The notes: a model not told the origin generated them from the letters alone. A stretch of DNA of 12,003 bases from CAYOHP01 sp964403795 [NCBI: uncultured bacterium] (GCA_964403795.1 CAYOHP010000010.1:90859-102861); one strand, 5' to 3'; positions 1 through 7,558 are shown, numbered from the stretch's first letter. Program-made: numbers and translations.

Positions 1-1661
1 CCCGGCCCATCGAAGCCTTCGACGTGGTCGGCCTGGTCGAGCTCGAACTCCCGTTCGTCCGGCTGTCGGTCGAGTCGGTCCCGGGGACCGCACTCTCGAC
101 CCGAGTCCTGGAAGCGGACGTCGACCGGCTCCTGGCGACCGGCCTGTTCCGCTCGGTGGCAGCTGCCTGGGAACCCCTCGCCACGGGCGGCGCCAGGGTC
201 CGCTTCGAGGTCGTCGAGGCTCCCCCGGTGGTCGGCCTCCGGGTGGTCGGCGCCTCCCTGGTCGACCCGGCCCGCCTGCTCCGGGAGCTCGACACCGGCA
301 GACTGGCGATGCCGGATCCGGCCGAGGCCGAGCGCATCGCCACGGTGGTGCGGGAGGCCTACACCGAGGCCGGCTGGCTGGGCTGTGGTCTCGCCGGGGA
401 GCGGCCGTTCGAGCTGGGGGCCGACGGGATCCTCGTGGTCCGGGTGGTCGAGTCCCGGCTGGCGTCGGTGACCCTCACCGGGCTCCGCAGGGTCAACGAG
501 GTCGAGGTCCGCCGGCGGTTGGGCCTCCGGTTCGGGGAACCGGTCCGCACCGCGGAGCTCGAGGCTGCCCTGGCGCGCCTTGCCGCCCTGGACGCGATCG
601 CCGATGCCCGGTTCTCGGTGGCCCGGCGCGACCAGGCCTCCGGCGAGCTCCACCTCGCCCTGGCGATCGAGGAGGACCCCTACCGGGGCGAGCTCGAGGC
701 CGGACTCCGCTACGAGAAGGTGGCCGGCCCCCTGGCCGGACTCCGCCTGACCCGGAGGGACCTCTTCGATCGCGGCCTGACCCTCGACCTCAGGGCCGAG
801 GGCGGGAGCACGTCGAGCTACTCGGCGGAGCTCTCCCGGGAGGGCTTCCTGGGCCTCGACCTCGACGTGGCGGCCGGCCTCCACGACCAGACGACCCGCC
901 GGGAGGAACGCCGGGGATCGCTGGTGACCAGCCGCTTCCTGGAGGAGCGGACCGGCCAGGGCTACCGCCTGGGACGCTTCCTCCGGCGTCGACCCGGCCA
1001 GGGCCGGCTGGTGCTCTCGCTCCGGGACGAGGTCGTGAACGCCCGCAGCCGGGACGGCTCGCCGTTGCCCAACGACCTCACCCTCATCTCCGGAAACCCC
1101 TTCGAGGCCCGCTACCCCCAGCAGACCGTGGGGCTCGGGTACGAGACGGGACCGGCCGGGATGCTGGCCCCCGACCAGCCCAGCGCCTTCCGCTTCGACC
1201 TCGAGGTCTCGGGCGGCAGCTGGTTCCGCAGTCCCGGCGACTACACCACCTACCGGGTCGAGGGCCGCTGGCTGTTCCCGATCGGCGGCCGCACCGGGAT
1301 CGCGCTCCGGGCCCGGGCCGGTGCCATCGACTTGCGGGACGGCGTGTTGCCCTTCCTGGAGCGCCTCTCGGTGGGCGGGAGCGAGACGCTCCGGGGCTTC
1401 CTGTTCCGCGAGTTCACCGGGGACCGCATGGTGCTCGCCAACCTGGAGTGGCGCCGGCGACTCTCGCCGCGCCTCTCGGGGGTAGCCTTCGCCGACTGGG
1501 GCGACGCCTGGGAGCGCTCCCGGCGCGGCCTCGAGGGCTTCTTCTCCTCGGGCCTCGGGATCCGCCTCGACCTGAAGCTCTTCGAGCTGCGCCTGGACGC
1601 CGCCCGCGGCGCGGGCACCGGGGAGGTGCGCCTTGCCTTCGGGATCGGCCACCTCTTCTGA
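1..1661 (+). CDS. tamA: TamA/Omp85-family outer-membrane assembly protein, 5'-truncated
   Basis: This is a BamA/TamA-family (Omp85) outer-membrane barrel protein. The reading frame is open to the left edge (first full codon at position 3), with no stop and no signal peptide, so the true start lies outside the window; the GTG at 24 is not a credible start. Three POTRA-like repeats can be read at about 3-225, 228-456 and 459-675. Each shows a pattern like 'LLATGLFRSV', with a strand ending in hydrophobic-x-hydrophobic-x-E. From about 680 alternating beta-strands form the 16-strand-type barrel. The family's hallmark loop-6 motif is present as GGSETLRGF (RGF at 1392-1400), and the chain ends in Phe (GHLF), the usual C-terminal signal for outer-membrane insertion. 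The overlapping tamB-like gene directly downstream favours TamA over BamA. The known role of the family is inserting or exporting proteins at the outer membrane, working with TamB. Confidence 0.9.
   Translation, partial: RPIEAFDVVGLVELELPFVRLSVESVPGTALSTRVLEADVDRLLATGLFRSVAAAWEPLATGGARVRFEVVEAPPVVGLRVVGASLVDPARLLRELDTGRLAMPDPAEAERIATVVREAYTEAGWLGCGLAGERPFELGADGILVVRVVESRLASVTLTGLRRVNEVEVRRRLGLRFGEPVRTAELEAALARLAALDAIADARFSVARRDQASGELHLALAIEEDPYRGELEAGLRYEKVAGPLAGLRLTRRDLFDRGLTLDLRAEGGSTSSYSAELSREGFLGLDLDVAAGLHDQTTRREERRGSLVTSRFLEERTGQGYRLGRFLRRRPGQGRLVLSLRDEVVNARSRDGSPLPNDLTLISGNPFEARYPQQTVGLGYETGPAGMLAPDQPSAFRFDLEVSGGSWFRSPGDYTTYRVEGRWLFPIGGRTGIALRARAGAIDLRDGVLPFLERLSVGGSETLRGFLFREFTGDRMVLANLEWRRRLSPRLSGVAFADWGDAWERSRRGLEGFFSSGLGIRLDLKLFELRLDAARGAGTGEVRLAFGIGHLF
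1621..1635 (+). promoter_or_regulatory. Shine-Dalgarno and TTG start of tamB
   Basis: GGGAGG at 1621-1626 lies six bases before a TTG at 1633, inside the 3' end of the tamA-like gene. This spacing decides the tamB start: the next in-frame starts fall inside the membrane anchor and would destroy it. The 29-base overlap with the upstream stop (1659-1661) suggests translational coupling. Confidence 0.6.
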
Positions 1662-4600
1662 GCCGGCGTCCACCGCTCCGGCCGCCCGCCCCTCGCGGCT
1701 GCGTCGCCTGCTCCGCTGGGTGGTGGCCCTCCTGGTCTCGGGCGTCGCCACCCTGGTCCTGCTGGCCGTGGTCCGGCCCTCGGTGCTGGTCGACATCCTG
1801 CTGGCTCGGGTCCGGGATTCCCTGGGGGACGCCGGCTGGTCCCTGGCCTGGGACCGTCACGAGAGCCGCGATCTCGACCGGATCCGGTTCTCCGGGATGG
1901 TCCTCGCTCCGGTCGGGGGAAGGCAGCCCGCCGCGCCCCGACTCGAAGCCACCGAGGTCGAGCTGGCGATCCCGCTCCTCGCGCTGGGGTGGTCGGCACT
2001 GGCGGGAGGTCCCGAGGATTCCGCGGTCCGGGTCACGGCCACCGGGCGCGACCTCCGGGCCTCCCTCGGCGCCGGCCGGCTCCGGCTCGGCAGCTGGCAG
2101 GCCGATCTCGGGGTGCAGGCGGCCGCCCGGAGCCTGGCCGTCTCGCTGGTCCTCGCCGACGGGGCCGTCGATGCCGAGGGCCTGGCCCTGCTGCTGGGCT
2201 CGGGAAGCCGCCCGGGGTCGACTTCGGCGCCCGCCGATCCGGGTTGGGACGTCTCGCTCGGCACCCTGGCGATCACCTCCACGGTGGTCGAGCTCCCGGA
2301 CCCTCCGGGGCCCCTGCGGATCGTGCGGGCGCGGCTCGTCCCCGGGCCTTCCGGCGCACTCCCGACCATCTCGGCCGAGCTCTCGGTCCCCGGGGGTGGG
2401 CGCGGTCGCCTGGAGGTAGCGTCGCAGCCGGCCTCGAACCTGCTGTCCGGGACGCTGGCTTTCGAGGGGCTGGCCCTGGCCGGCCTCCCGCTGCCCTCCG
2501 ATCCCGATCTGCGGCTCTCCGGGCGTTTCGACGGCGAGCTGGCCGGGACCCTCGACCCGGCCGCCCTCGCCGACCCCTCCGGCCTGCGGGGGAGGCTCTC
2601 CATGTCCGGGGGCAGCCTCCGTCGCGGCTCGCAGTCGATGGCCACCGGGATCGAGCTCTCGGCCCGCCTGGAGGGGGGACCGCCCGAGCTCGTCCTCCGG
2701 ATCCCGAGCCTGGATCCCGCCGGTCTGGGACTGCCGCTGCCTCCGCACGTCGCGGGGCCCGGTCCCGCCCCGTTGGCCGCCGAACTCGACGACACCAGGC
2801 TTTCCGCAGCCTTCGGGGGAAGGCCGGAAGACCGCCTCTCGGTCGGCCTCCGGGTGTCGACGACCGGGATCCTCCTCGAGCTCGGGGGCCGTCGGATCCC
2901 CATGCCGGAGCCCGCAGCCGGGCTCCTCGACCTCGAGCTCAGGGGCGAGGCTCCCCGCCTTCCCCACCATGCGCCGCTGGCAGCGCTCGCCAGCCTGGTG
3001 GAAACGGGACCTGCCCGGACGCGGATCCGTTGGACGGTTCCACTGCTGAGGGTCGTCTCGCCCACCGGGGACCGGCTGGAATTCGAGGAGCCGCTCTCCG
3101 GTTCGGCCACCCTGGCTCCGCCGGGGATCGTGCTCGACGAGACGGTCTTCGAGAACCGGGGGGCCCAGGTGGCGCTCTCGGGTGGCTGGGGAGGCTCCGA
3201 CTCGGTCGTGGCCATGAAGGTGACGAGTTTGGACCTGGGGGCGCTGCTGGCGGAGCTGAGGCCCCATTCCGACCTGGTGGTGGGGAGCCGGATGGAATCG
3301 GGGCGGCTCACGGTGGTCCCGGATCCCGAGGGGAGCCCGCGTCTGGAGGCCGGATTCGAGCTGGCCCCCGATCCCCGGCTCGCCTGGTGGCGGCGTAGCC
3401 GGGAGGGGATCCGGCGCCTGGAGCTGGCCCCGGGCCTGCGCTCGCTCGCGCTCAGGGCGGATCGGGGGGTGGTCCGGGTCCAGGTGGGCGGCCTCGAGGC
3501 GGCGCGGACCGCCGGGCCGGACGGGGCGATCTGGTCGGTGCGGACCCCGGGCCTCGGCCTGCGGCTCAGGGACGTGCTCTATCCCGAGCGTCGGCAGCTG
3601 GCGGCAGGCGAGCTCCGGGTCGAGGCGGACCTCGAGGTGCCCGAGGGGTTCCCGACCCGCTCCCGAGGCCACCTCGTCCTCGCCTGGGTGCCGGAGGCGG
3701 TCGCGTCCACCGCGATCGCGACCGCGACGCCGGCGACCACCCCGGCGTCGATCCCGGTTCCCGATCGCGGCGACGCCCGGATCGAGGTCACGGCCTCCGG
3801 CGTCTCCGCCCAGGCGCGGCTCCGGGACGGGCTCGGTGCCGAGCGCCTCGGATTCGACCTGCAGCTTGCCGGAGGCGAGTCCGGGCGGCTCGGGTTCCGG
3901 GCGGCGCGCCTTCCCTCCGCCCTGCTCCCGGGGCTCGGGATCCCGGCACCGCCCGGCCTCGAACTCGACCTGGAGGCCTCGGGGTCGCTCGGCCTCCCGC
4001 CCGATCCGGAGGGGCGTCCCGGGCTGCTGGCCCGGCTCGCGGGATCGGTCCAAGGCTGGACCCGACCCCCTTCCCAGGCCGGGGAAGCCCGCCCCCCCCG
4101 CGGCCGCGGCCCGGGCACGCCCAGGCTCGAAGCCGAGGTTTCCCGTCTTGAGATCGGGGCCGGGTCGCGGCGACTGCTCTCGGCGCGTTCCCGGTTCCCC
4201 TTCCGGATCGACGGCGAGGGGTTCGCGGTCGGTCCCGCCGGACTCGAACTCGGTGGCCAGCTCGTCACGCTCTCCGGTGGCCTCTCGCGCCGCGGGGACC
4301 GGAAGCTCGAGGCCAAGGTGGAGGCGGTCCCGGTCGAGGCCTGGCTCGGCCTGCTCGGACTCCCGGAGGGCGTCACCGGCAAGGGCAGGGTCGACGGGCG
4401 GCTCGAGGTCTCGGGGAGCCCGGAGCGACCGGACTTCAGGGGTCGCCTCGAGGTCCCGGACCTGGCCCTCGCCCTGCCCTGGATCGAGGGCGGCCTGGCC
4501 GGTGGCCTGGCGCTCGAGTCCCAGGGTCGGACCTTGGTGTTGGCGTCCCGCTCGCTGGCCCTGGCCGGGGCTCCCGTGAACCTCTCCGGGTCCCTGGGGA

Positions 4601-5577
4601 CGGACCCCGAGGGTCGGCCCCAGGTCCGGCTCGAAGCCAAGGGGGACCGTCTGGTCCTGGCGCGAGGACGATCCCGCCTGGAGCGGATCCGACTCGATGC
4701 CTCGGCGACCTGCCGGCTGGCGCCGCTCGAGGCCCAGGCGACGCTCCGGGCGGAGATCGGTGGTGGCGAGCTCCTCTTCGACGATACCGGTCCCGTGACC
4801 CTGATCCGGGCCCTCGCCGGCTGGAGCCCGGGTGGCGGTTCCGGCTGGCTGGTTCCCGGGGTGGCGGCAGGGTTGGACGTGGAGGTCCTGGTCCCGTCTC
4901 CGGTCCGGCTCCGGAGTCCGCTGGTCGACACCGAGTGGACCGGGAAGTTCTCCCTGCGCGCCCAGCCCGGACGCTCTCCCCGGATCTCGGCCTTCCTCGA
5001 GGCGACCCGGGGCAGCGTCTTCCTCCACCGCACCGAGTTCCGCATCCGTCGGGCCAAGGTCGATCTCTCCTCCGACGGGGCCGTGTCCGCCTCGCAGCTC
5101 GAGCTGGAGGCCGACGCCCAGGTCGGGGAGCACCGGGTCGACCTCCGGGTGCGGGGAGGGATCGAGGCTCCCGAAGTCGTGCTCACCTCGAGTCCGACGC
5201 GGAGCGAGCGCGAGCTGGTGCACCTCCTGACCACCGGTGCGCTCCCGGGATCGGCCGGGGCCCTCCAGACCATGGGGACGGGGGTGCGGGACTTCTACCT
5301 CGCCAGCTCGTTGAACCGATTCCTGTCCTCCTCGCTCGGTCTCTCCTCGATCCGGATCCGCAGCGACGGGGCGGTCCGGCGGGTCGACGTGGACGCCGGA
5401 CTCGATGCCCGCACCCGGCTCCTCTGGTCCGAGGCCAGCGACGCCACCCGCGAGGTGCGGCTCGAGTACCGCCTTCGGGGGTCGACCTTGCTGGAGGCCG
5501 GCAGCCGCCATGATCGAGGCTCCGGGTCCGGGGCGGTGCCGTTCGTGGGCTTCAAGCGCCGGATCCGGCTCCGATGA
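1633..5577 (+). CDS. tamB: TamB-family (DUF490, AsmA-like) inner-membrane-anchored envelope protein
   Basis: A 1,314-residue TamB-family protein, a normal length for the family. Residues 1-28 are cytoplasmic, ending in a basic patch (RLRRLLR). A single signal anchor spans about 29-47, and the rest is predicted periplasmic beta-rich sequence, matching the long lipid-lined groove known for TamB/YhdP/AsmA proteins. The C-terminal DUF490 domain runs from about residue 950 to the end. Its hallmark stretch is clear: 'ISAFLEATRGSVFL' near 1118, then 'LTSSPTRSERELVHLLTTG' near 1184, then a final barrel-like tail ending KRRIRLR. Two non-conserved linkers interrupt the beta pattern: an Ala/Thr/Pro stretch near 693-710 and a Pro/Arg/Gly stretch near 805-830 that contains a run of eight C. 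It overlaps the tamA-like gene by 29 bases. The known role is spanning the periplasm to partner TamA; recent work also links the family to phospholipid transport between membranes. Confidence 0.92.
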   Translation: MPSGSATSSEPASTAPAARPSRLRRLLRWVVALLVSGVATLVLLAVVRPSVLVDILLARVRDSLGDAGWSLAWDRHESRDLDRIRFSGMVLAPVGGRQPAAPRLEATEVELAIPLLALGWSALAGGPEDSAVRVTATGRDLRASLGAGRLRLGSWQADLGVQAAARSLAVSLVLADGAVDAEGLALLLGSGSRPGSTSAPADPGWDVSLGTLAITSTVVELPDPPGPLRIVRARLVPGPSGALPTISAELSVPGGGRGRLEVASQPASNLLSGTLAFEGLALAGLPLPSDPDLRLSGRFDGELAGTLDPAALADPSGLRGRLSMSGGSLRRGSQSMATGIELSARLEGGPPELVLRIPSLDPAGLGLPLPPHVAGPGPAPLAAELDDTRLSAAFGGRPEDRLSVGLRVSTTGILLELGGRRIPMPEPAAGLLDLELRGEAPRLPHHAPLAALASLVETGPARTRIRWTVPLLRVVSPTGDRLEFEEPLSGSATLAPPGIVLDETVFENRGAQVALSGGWGGSDSVVAMKVTSLDLGALLAELRPHSDLVVGSRMESGRLTVVPDPEGSPRLEAGFELAPDPRLAWWRRSREGIRRLELAPGLRSLALRADRGVVRVQVGGLEAARTAGPDGAIWSVRTPGLGLRLRDVLYPERRQLAAGELRVEADLEVPEGFPTRSRGHLVLAWVPEAVASTAIATATPATTPASIPVPDRGDARIEVTASGVSAQARLRDGLGAERLGFDLQLAGGESGRLGFRAARLPSALLPGLGIPAPPGLELDLEASGSLGLPPDPEGRPGLLARLAGSVQGWTRPPSQAGEARPPRGRGPGTPRLEAEVSRLEIGAGSRRLLSARSRFPFRIDGEGFAVGPAGLELGGQLVTLSGGLSRRGDRKLEAKVEAVPVEAWLGLLGLPEGVTGKGRVDGRLEVSGSPERPDFRGRLEVPDLALALPWIEGGLAGGLALESQGRTLVLASRSLALAGAPVNLSGSLGTDPEGRPQVRLEAKGDRLVLARGRSRLERIRLDASATCRLAPLEAQATLRAEIGGGELLFDDTGPVTLIRALAGWSPGGGSGWLVPGVAAGLDVEVLVPSPVRLRSPLVDTEWTGKFSLRAQPGRSPRISAFLEATRGSVFLHRTEFRIRRAKVDLSSDGAVSASQLELEADAQVGEHRVDLRVRGGIEAPEVVLTSSPTRSERELVHLLTTGALPGSAGALQTMGTGVRDFYLASSLNRFLSSSLGLSSIRIRSDGAVRRVDVDAGLDARTRLLWSEASDATREVRLEYRLRGSTLLEAGSRHDRGSGSGAVPFVGFKRRIRLR
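4092..4099 (+). repeat. C8 homopolymer inside tamB
   Basis: Eight consecutive C bases encode part of the Pro/Arg/Gly linker near residue 820 of the TamB-like protein. The frame is the same on both sides, because the N-terminal anchor and C-terminal DUF490 domain lie in one open frame, so no net frameshift is present in this assembly. Confidence 0.7.
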
Positions 5578-5625
5578 AGCGGATGTGCTCCCTGCCTCCC
5601 GGGCGCCGTAGTAGCCTCCCGGGGC

Positions 5626-5639
5626 GGGAGGTTCCCATG
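5626..5639 (+). promoter_or_regulatory. Shine-Dalgarno deciding the start of the phosphodiesterase
   Basis: GGGAGG at 5626-5631 lies five bases before ATG 5637. This start gives a compact hydrophobic leader directly at the N-terminus. The alternative ATG at 5574, which overlaps the tamB stop as ATGA, has only a weak purine run upstream. Confidence 0.6.
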
Positions 5640-6695
5640 CATGCACTTGCATTCCGGTCGTGGTTGGCCCTGATCCTGGTGTCCTGCCTCTGGACCGCGG
5701 GGGCCGAAGCCCGCTACCCGGAGCGCAGCCGCCGGAGCGGCTCCGCCGCGGCCTTCCGCCTGCTCCCGCTGGGGGTCTACGGAGGCGGGATCGAATCCAA
5801 CCTCACGGCCTTCGCGATCCGGCTCGCCGACCGGCCCGAGTACCGGGTGCTGATCGACGCCGGGAGCCTCGGGAAGGGAATCGCCCGCCACCTGGGGACC
5901 CATCGCTGGGCCTCCCTCGAGGAGTTCGCGCTGCGCCTCGACGACGCCTTCCTCACCCACTCCCACCTCGACCACGTGCAGGGCCTGGTGGTCTGGACCC
6001 AGCACATCTTCGCCCGCACCACCCCGGCCCGGATCCACGCCGGCACGCCCACCGTGGCGGCGCTCCGGACCCATGTGATGCGGAGCCCGATGTGGGGCGA
6101 CTTCGAAGCCCTGGGCAAGATCGCGTTCCAGGAGTTCGATCCCGGTGCCACCCGGGAGGCGGACGGGATGAAGGTGACGGCCCTGGCGGTCTCCCACACC
6201 GTCCCCGGCCAGGGCTACGTGTTCCAGGCGCCCGACGGTTCGGCCTTCGTGCATCTGGGCGACACCGGACCGACCGACGCCTACTTCGCGGCGGTCCGTC
6301 CCCTGAGGGCGGCCGGCAAGCTCCGGGCCCTTTCGCTCGAGTGCTCGTTCGACTCCCGGGAAGGGGAGCTGGCGGTGAAGACCGGGCACCTCACGCCCGC
6401 CCTGATCGTGCGCCACCTGCTCGCCTTCGGCGCGGCCTCCGGGGCGGCGTCCGGCGGGTCGGCCCCCGGGGCGGCGTCCGTCGGTGCTCCCACCGCGGCT
6501 CCCGGCGACGCTCCCGGCGGCCCGGTGAGCGACGACGAGGTGCGGGCCGCGGCGGCCGCGGTCCGGGGCACCCGGATCCTGGTCCAGCACGTGAAGCCCG
6601 CCTACTGGCCCGCCATCCGGAAGGAACTGGCCCGCTTCCGCAAGCTCGGGCTCCACCTCGAGACCATGACGCAGGGGCGTGAACTCGGCATCTGA
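5637..6695 (+). CDS. cpdP: Exported class II 3',5'-cyclic-nucleotide phosphodiesterase (CpdP/PDE1 type)
   Basis: A 352-residue metallo-beta-lactamase-fold enzyme of the class II cyclic-nucleotide phosphodiesterase family (Vibrio CpdP, yeast PDE1), which hydrolyses cAMP/cGMP to 5'-NMP using two metal ions. Metal-site motifs visible are H108-S-H110-L-D112-H113 followed by VQG, H187 in SHTV, D209 in HLGDTG, and H318 in VQHVKP. The family-specific block 'LSLECSFDSREGELAVKTGHLTP' (H251) and the C-terminal EL..F..LG..L pattern separate it from glyoxalases and RNase Z. The N-terminus is a leader with either a lipobox (L14-V-S-C17) or a signal peptidase I site (A-G-A or A-E-A near 21-25), so the enzyme should act in the periplasm or on a membrane surface. 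A 32-residue Ala/Gly/Pro insert (G265-P296) precedes the last strand. The gene starts 59 bases after tamB, probably in the same operon. An upstream in-frame ATG at 5574 would add 21 residues and is less likely. Confidence 0.85.
   Translation: MHALAFRSWLALILVSCLWTAGAEARYPERSRRSGSAAAFRLLPLGVYGGGIESNLTAFAIRLADRPEYRVLIDAGSLGKGIARHLGTHRWASLEEFALRLDDAFLTHSHLDHVQGLVVWTQHIFARTTPARIHAGTPTVAALRTHVMRSPMWGDFEALGKIAFQEFDPGATREADGMKVTALAVSHTVPGQGYVFQAPDGSAFVHLGDTGPTDAYFAAVRPLRAAGKLRALSLECSFDSREGELAVKTGHLTPALIVRHLLAFGAASGAASGGSAPGAASVGAPTAAPGDAPGGPVSDDEVRAAAAAVRGTRILVQHVKPAYWPAIRKELARFRKLGLHLETMTQGRELGI
6439..6480 (+). repeat. 15-bp direct repeat, 27-bp offset, in cpdP insert
   Basis: The 15-mer CCGGGGCGGCGTCCG occurs at 6439-6453 and again at 6466-6480. 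The 27-base offset equals nine codons, so it is an in-frame duplication inside the low-complexity Ala/Gly/Ser/Pro insert. The repeat is read directly from the sequence; its origin by slippage is inferred. Confidence 0.75.
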
Positions 6696-6987
6696 AGCCG
6701 GCTTCCGGGGTCTCCACCGGGTCCGGGAGGGGTGCCGCGCTTGACACCCGCGCCAGGCGGCGCGAGTCTCCGCCCGAGTCCGTAGCACGAGTAGCGAGCA
6801 GCGGTCTTCCCCTCCGGGTCGAGACCGCAGGCGGCCGGAGTCCCCCGACGGGACCCACCGAAATTCGCCGCATACCTTCCCGAGTCCGCGAGCACCAGAG
6901 TTCGACTCCGTCGGCTCCTCCTCCGAGGCACCGACAAGGGTCGGGAACCCGTGAGGGGTCCCGGCTCCCCCGAAAGGGGACGCGACC
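6696..6987 (+). promoter_or_regulatory. 292-base non-coding leader with inverted repeats
   Basis: No credible gene is seen here. The stretch holds several inverted repeats: CGCGCC-AGGC-GGCGCG (6749-6764); GCGGTCT...AGACCGC with a 14-base loop (6801-6807 and 6822-6828); and TCCCC-CGAAA-GGGGA (6966-6980) just before the next start. None has a following T-run, so a factor-independent terminator for cpdP is not evident. TTGACA at 6741-6746 resembles a -35 box but lacks a convincing -10 at 16-18 bases. TACCTT at 6873-6878 is a weak -10 candidate. The region most likely carries the promoter and 5' UTR of the next gene, but the exact elements are uncertain. Confidence 0.4.
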
Positions 6988-6990
6988 ATG
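6966..6990 (+). promoter_or_regulatory. Hairpin overlapping the ribosome binding site of the 187-residue gene
   Basis: TCCCC (6966-6970) and GGGGA (6976-6980) pair perfectly around the loop CGAAA. The 3' arm forms the probable Shine-Dalgarno AAGGGGA (6974-6980), seven bases before ATG 6988. Folding would therefore mask the ribosome binding site. Such a short GC stem may also arise by chance at this base composition. Confidence 0.4.
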
Positions 6991-7551
6991 ACCATGCTTC
7001 AGACGACCAGAAACCTCCCGACCGGAGTCGACGCCCTGCGTCCTGCGGACGAACCCGGGATCGTGCGAGGCCGGCTCCAGGCCCGTGGCCTGACCCTCGA
7101 GGTAGCGGTCCCGATGCCTCCCGGCGGCGGCCCCGCCACCGAAGTGTCGGTGACCAGCGTGAACGAGACCGGCCATGGGATCTTCCTGGCGGCCCTGCCA
7201 CCCGGACCGGGCCTCGAATTCCACCTCGAGACCGAGGCCGGGAGCCGGATCCTCGATGCCGAGGTCGACCCCCTGGCGCCCATCCGGGTGCTGGCCGCGG
7301 GCGAGTCCATGACCACCCGACTGGACCTCTCCGACCGGAGCCTCAGGCTGTTGCCGGAGTCCGGCGGGGAACGTCGGATCCAGGGCCTGCTCGATCCTTC
7401 GCTGGCGACCGAGGGCCGGATCTGGCTCTGGGTCCACCAGCAGGCCAACGCCATCGTCCCGCTCTGCGTAGGACCCATCGAGATGGTGGGCGGGAAGCTC
7501 CCGGACGCCGAGGCACCCGGCCCCAGTCCGCTGGCGCGCCTGCTCGGCTGA
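6988..7551 (+). CDS. Hypothetical protein, 187 aa, family not recognised
   Basis: I do not recognise a family. The frame is open for 187 residues from ATG 6988, supported by AAGGGGA seven bases upstream; ATG 6994 is a second possible start. The protein has no signal peptide or membrane segment, so it is probably cytoplasmic. Residues about 45-115 alternate hydrophobic and polar positions with Gly/Pro turns, suggesting a beta-barrel or sandwich ('VSVTSVNETGHGIFLAALPP'). The middle contains 'TTRLDLSDRSLRLLPE', and a second aromatic block reads 'GRIWLWVHQQANAIVPLCVG'. There is one cysteine in that block. The RxxxR and D/NxSxxG pair of PilZ domains is not present in recognisable form. It lies between the phosphodiesterase and the kinase gene, with 84 bases before the kinase. 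Codon usage looks like that of its neighbours, which supports a real gene. Confidence 0.65.
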   Translation: MTMLQTTRNLPTGVDALRPADEPGIVRGRLQARGLTLEVAVPMPPGGGPATEVSVTSVNETGHGIFLAALPPGPGLEFHLETEAGSRILDAEVDPLAPIRVLAAGESMTTRLDLSDRSLRLLPESGGERRIQGLLDPSLATEGRIWLWVHQQANAIVPLCVGPIEMVGGKLPDAEAPGPSPLARLLG

Positions 7552-7558
7552 GACGGCT

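Noticed and set aside
24-26. GTG as the start of the TamA-like gene
   Set aside because: The frame is open to the left edge, and a start here would leave an outer-membrane protein without a signal peptide.
1414-5652. A 1,412-codon open frame on the minus strand opposite tamA/tamB
   Set aside because: Longer than tamB itself, but its translation is Gly/Pro/Arg/Gln-rich without domains, anchors or beta pattern, while the + strand holds full TamA and TamB signatures. Lack of stops follows from high G+C codon use.
6741-6746. TTGACA as a sigma-70 -35 box
   Set aside because: No acceptable -10 hexamer lies 16-18 bases downstream (GAGTCT there), and a GC hairpin occupies the spacer.
6988-7551. PilZ (cyclic-di-GMP binding) domain in the 187-residue protein
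   Set aside because: Considered because of the beta-rich core, but the RxxxR and (D/N)xSxxG signatures are absent.
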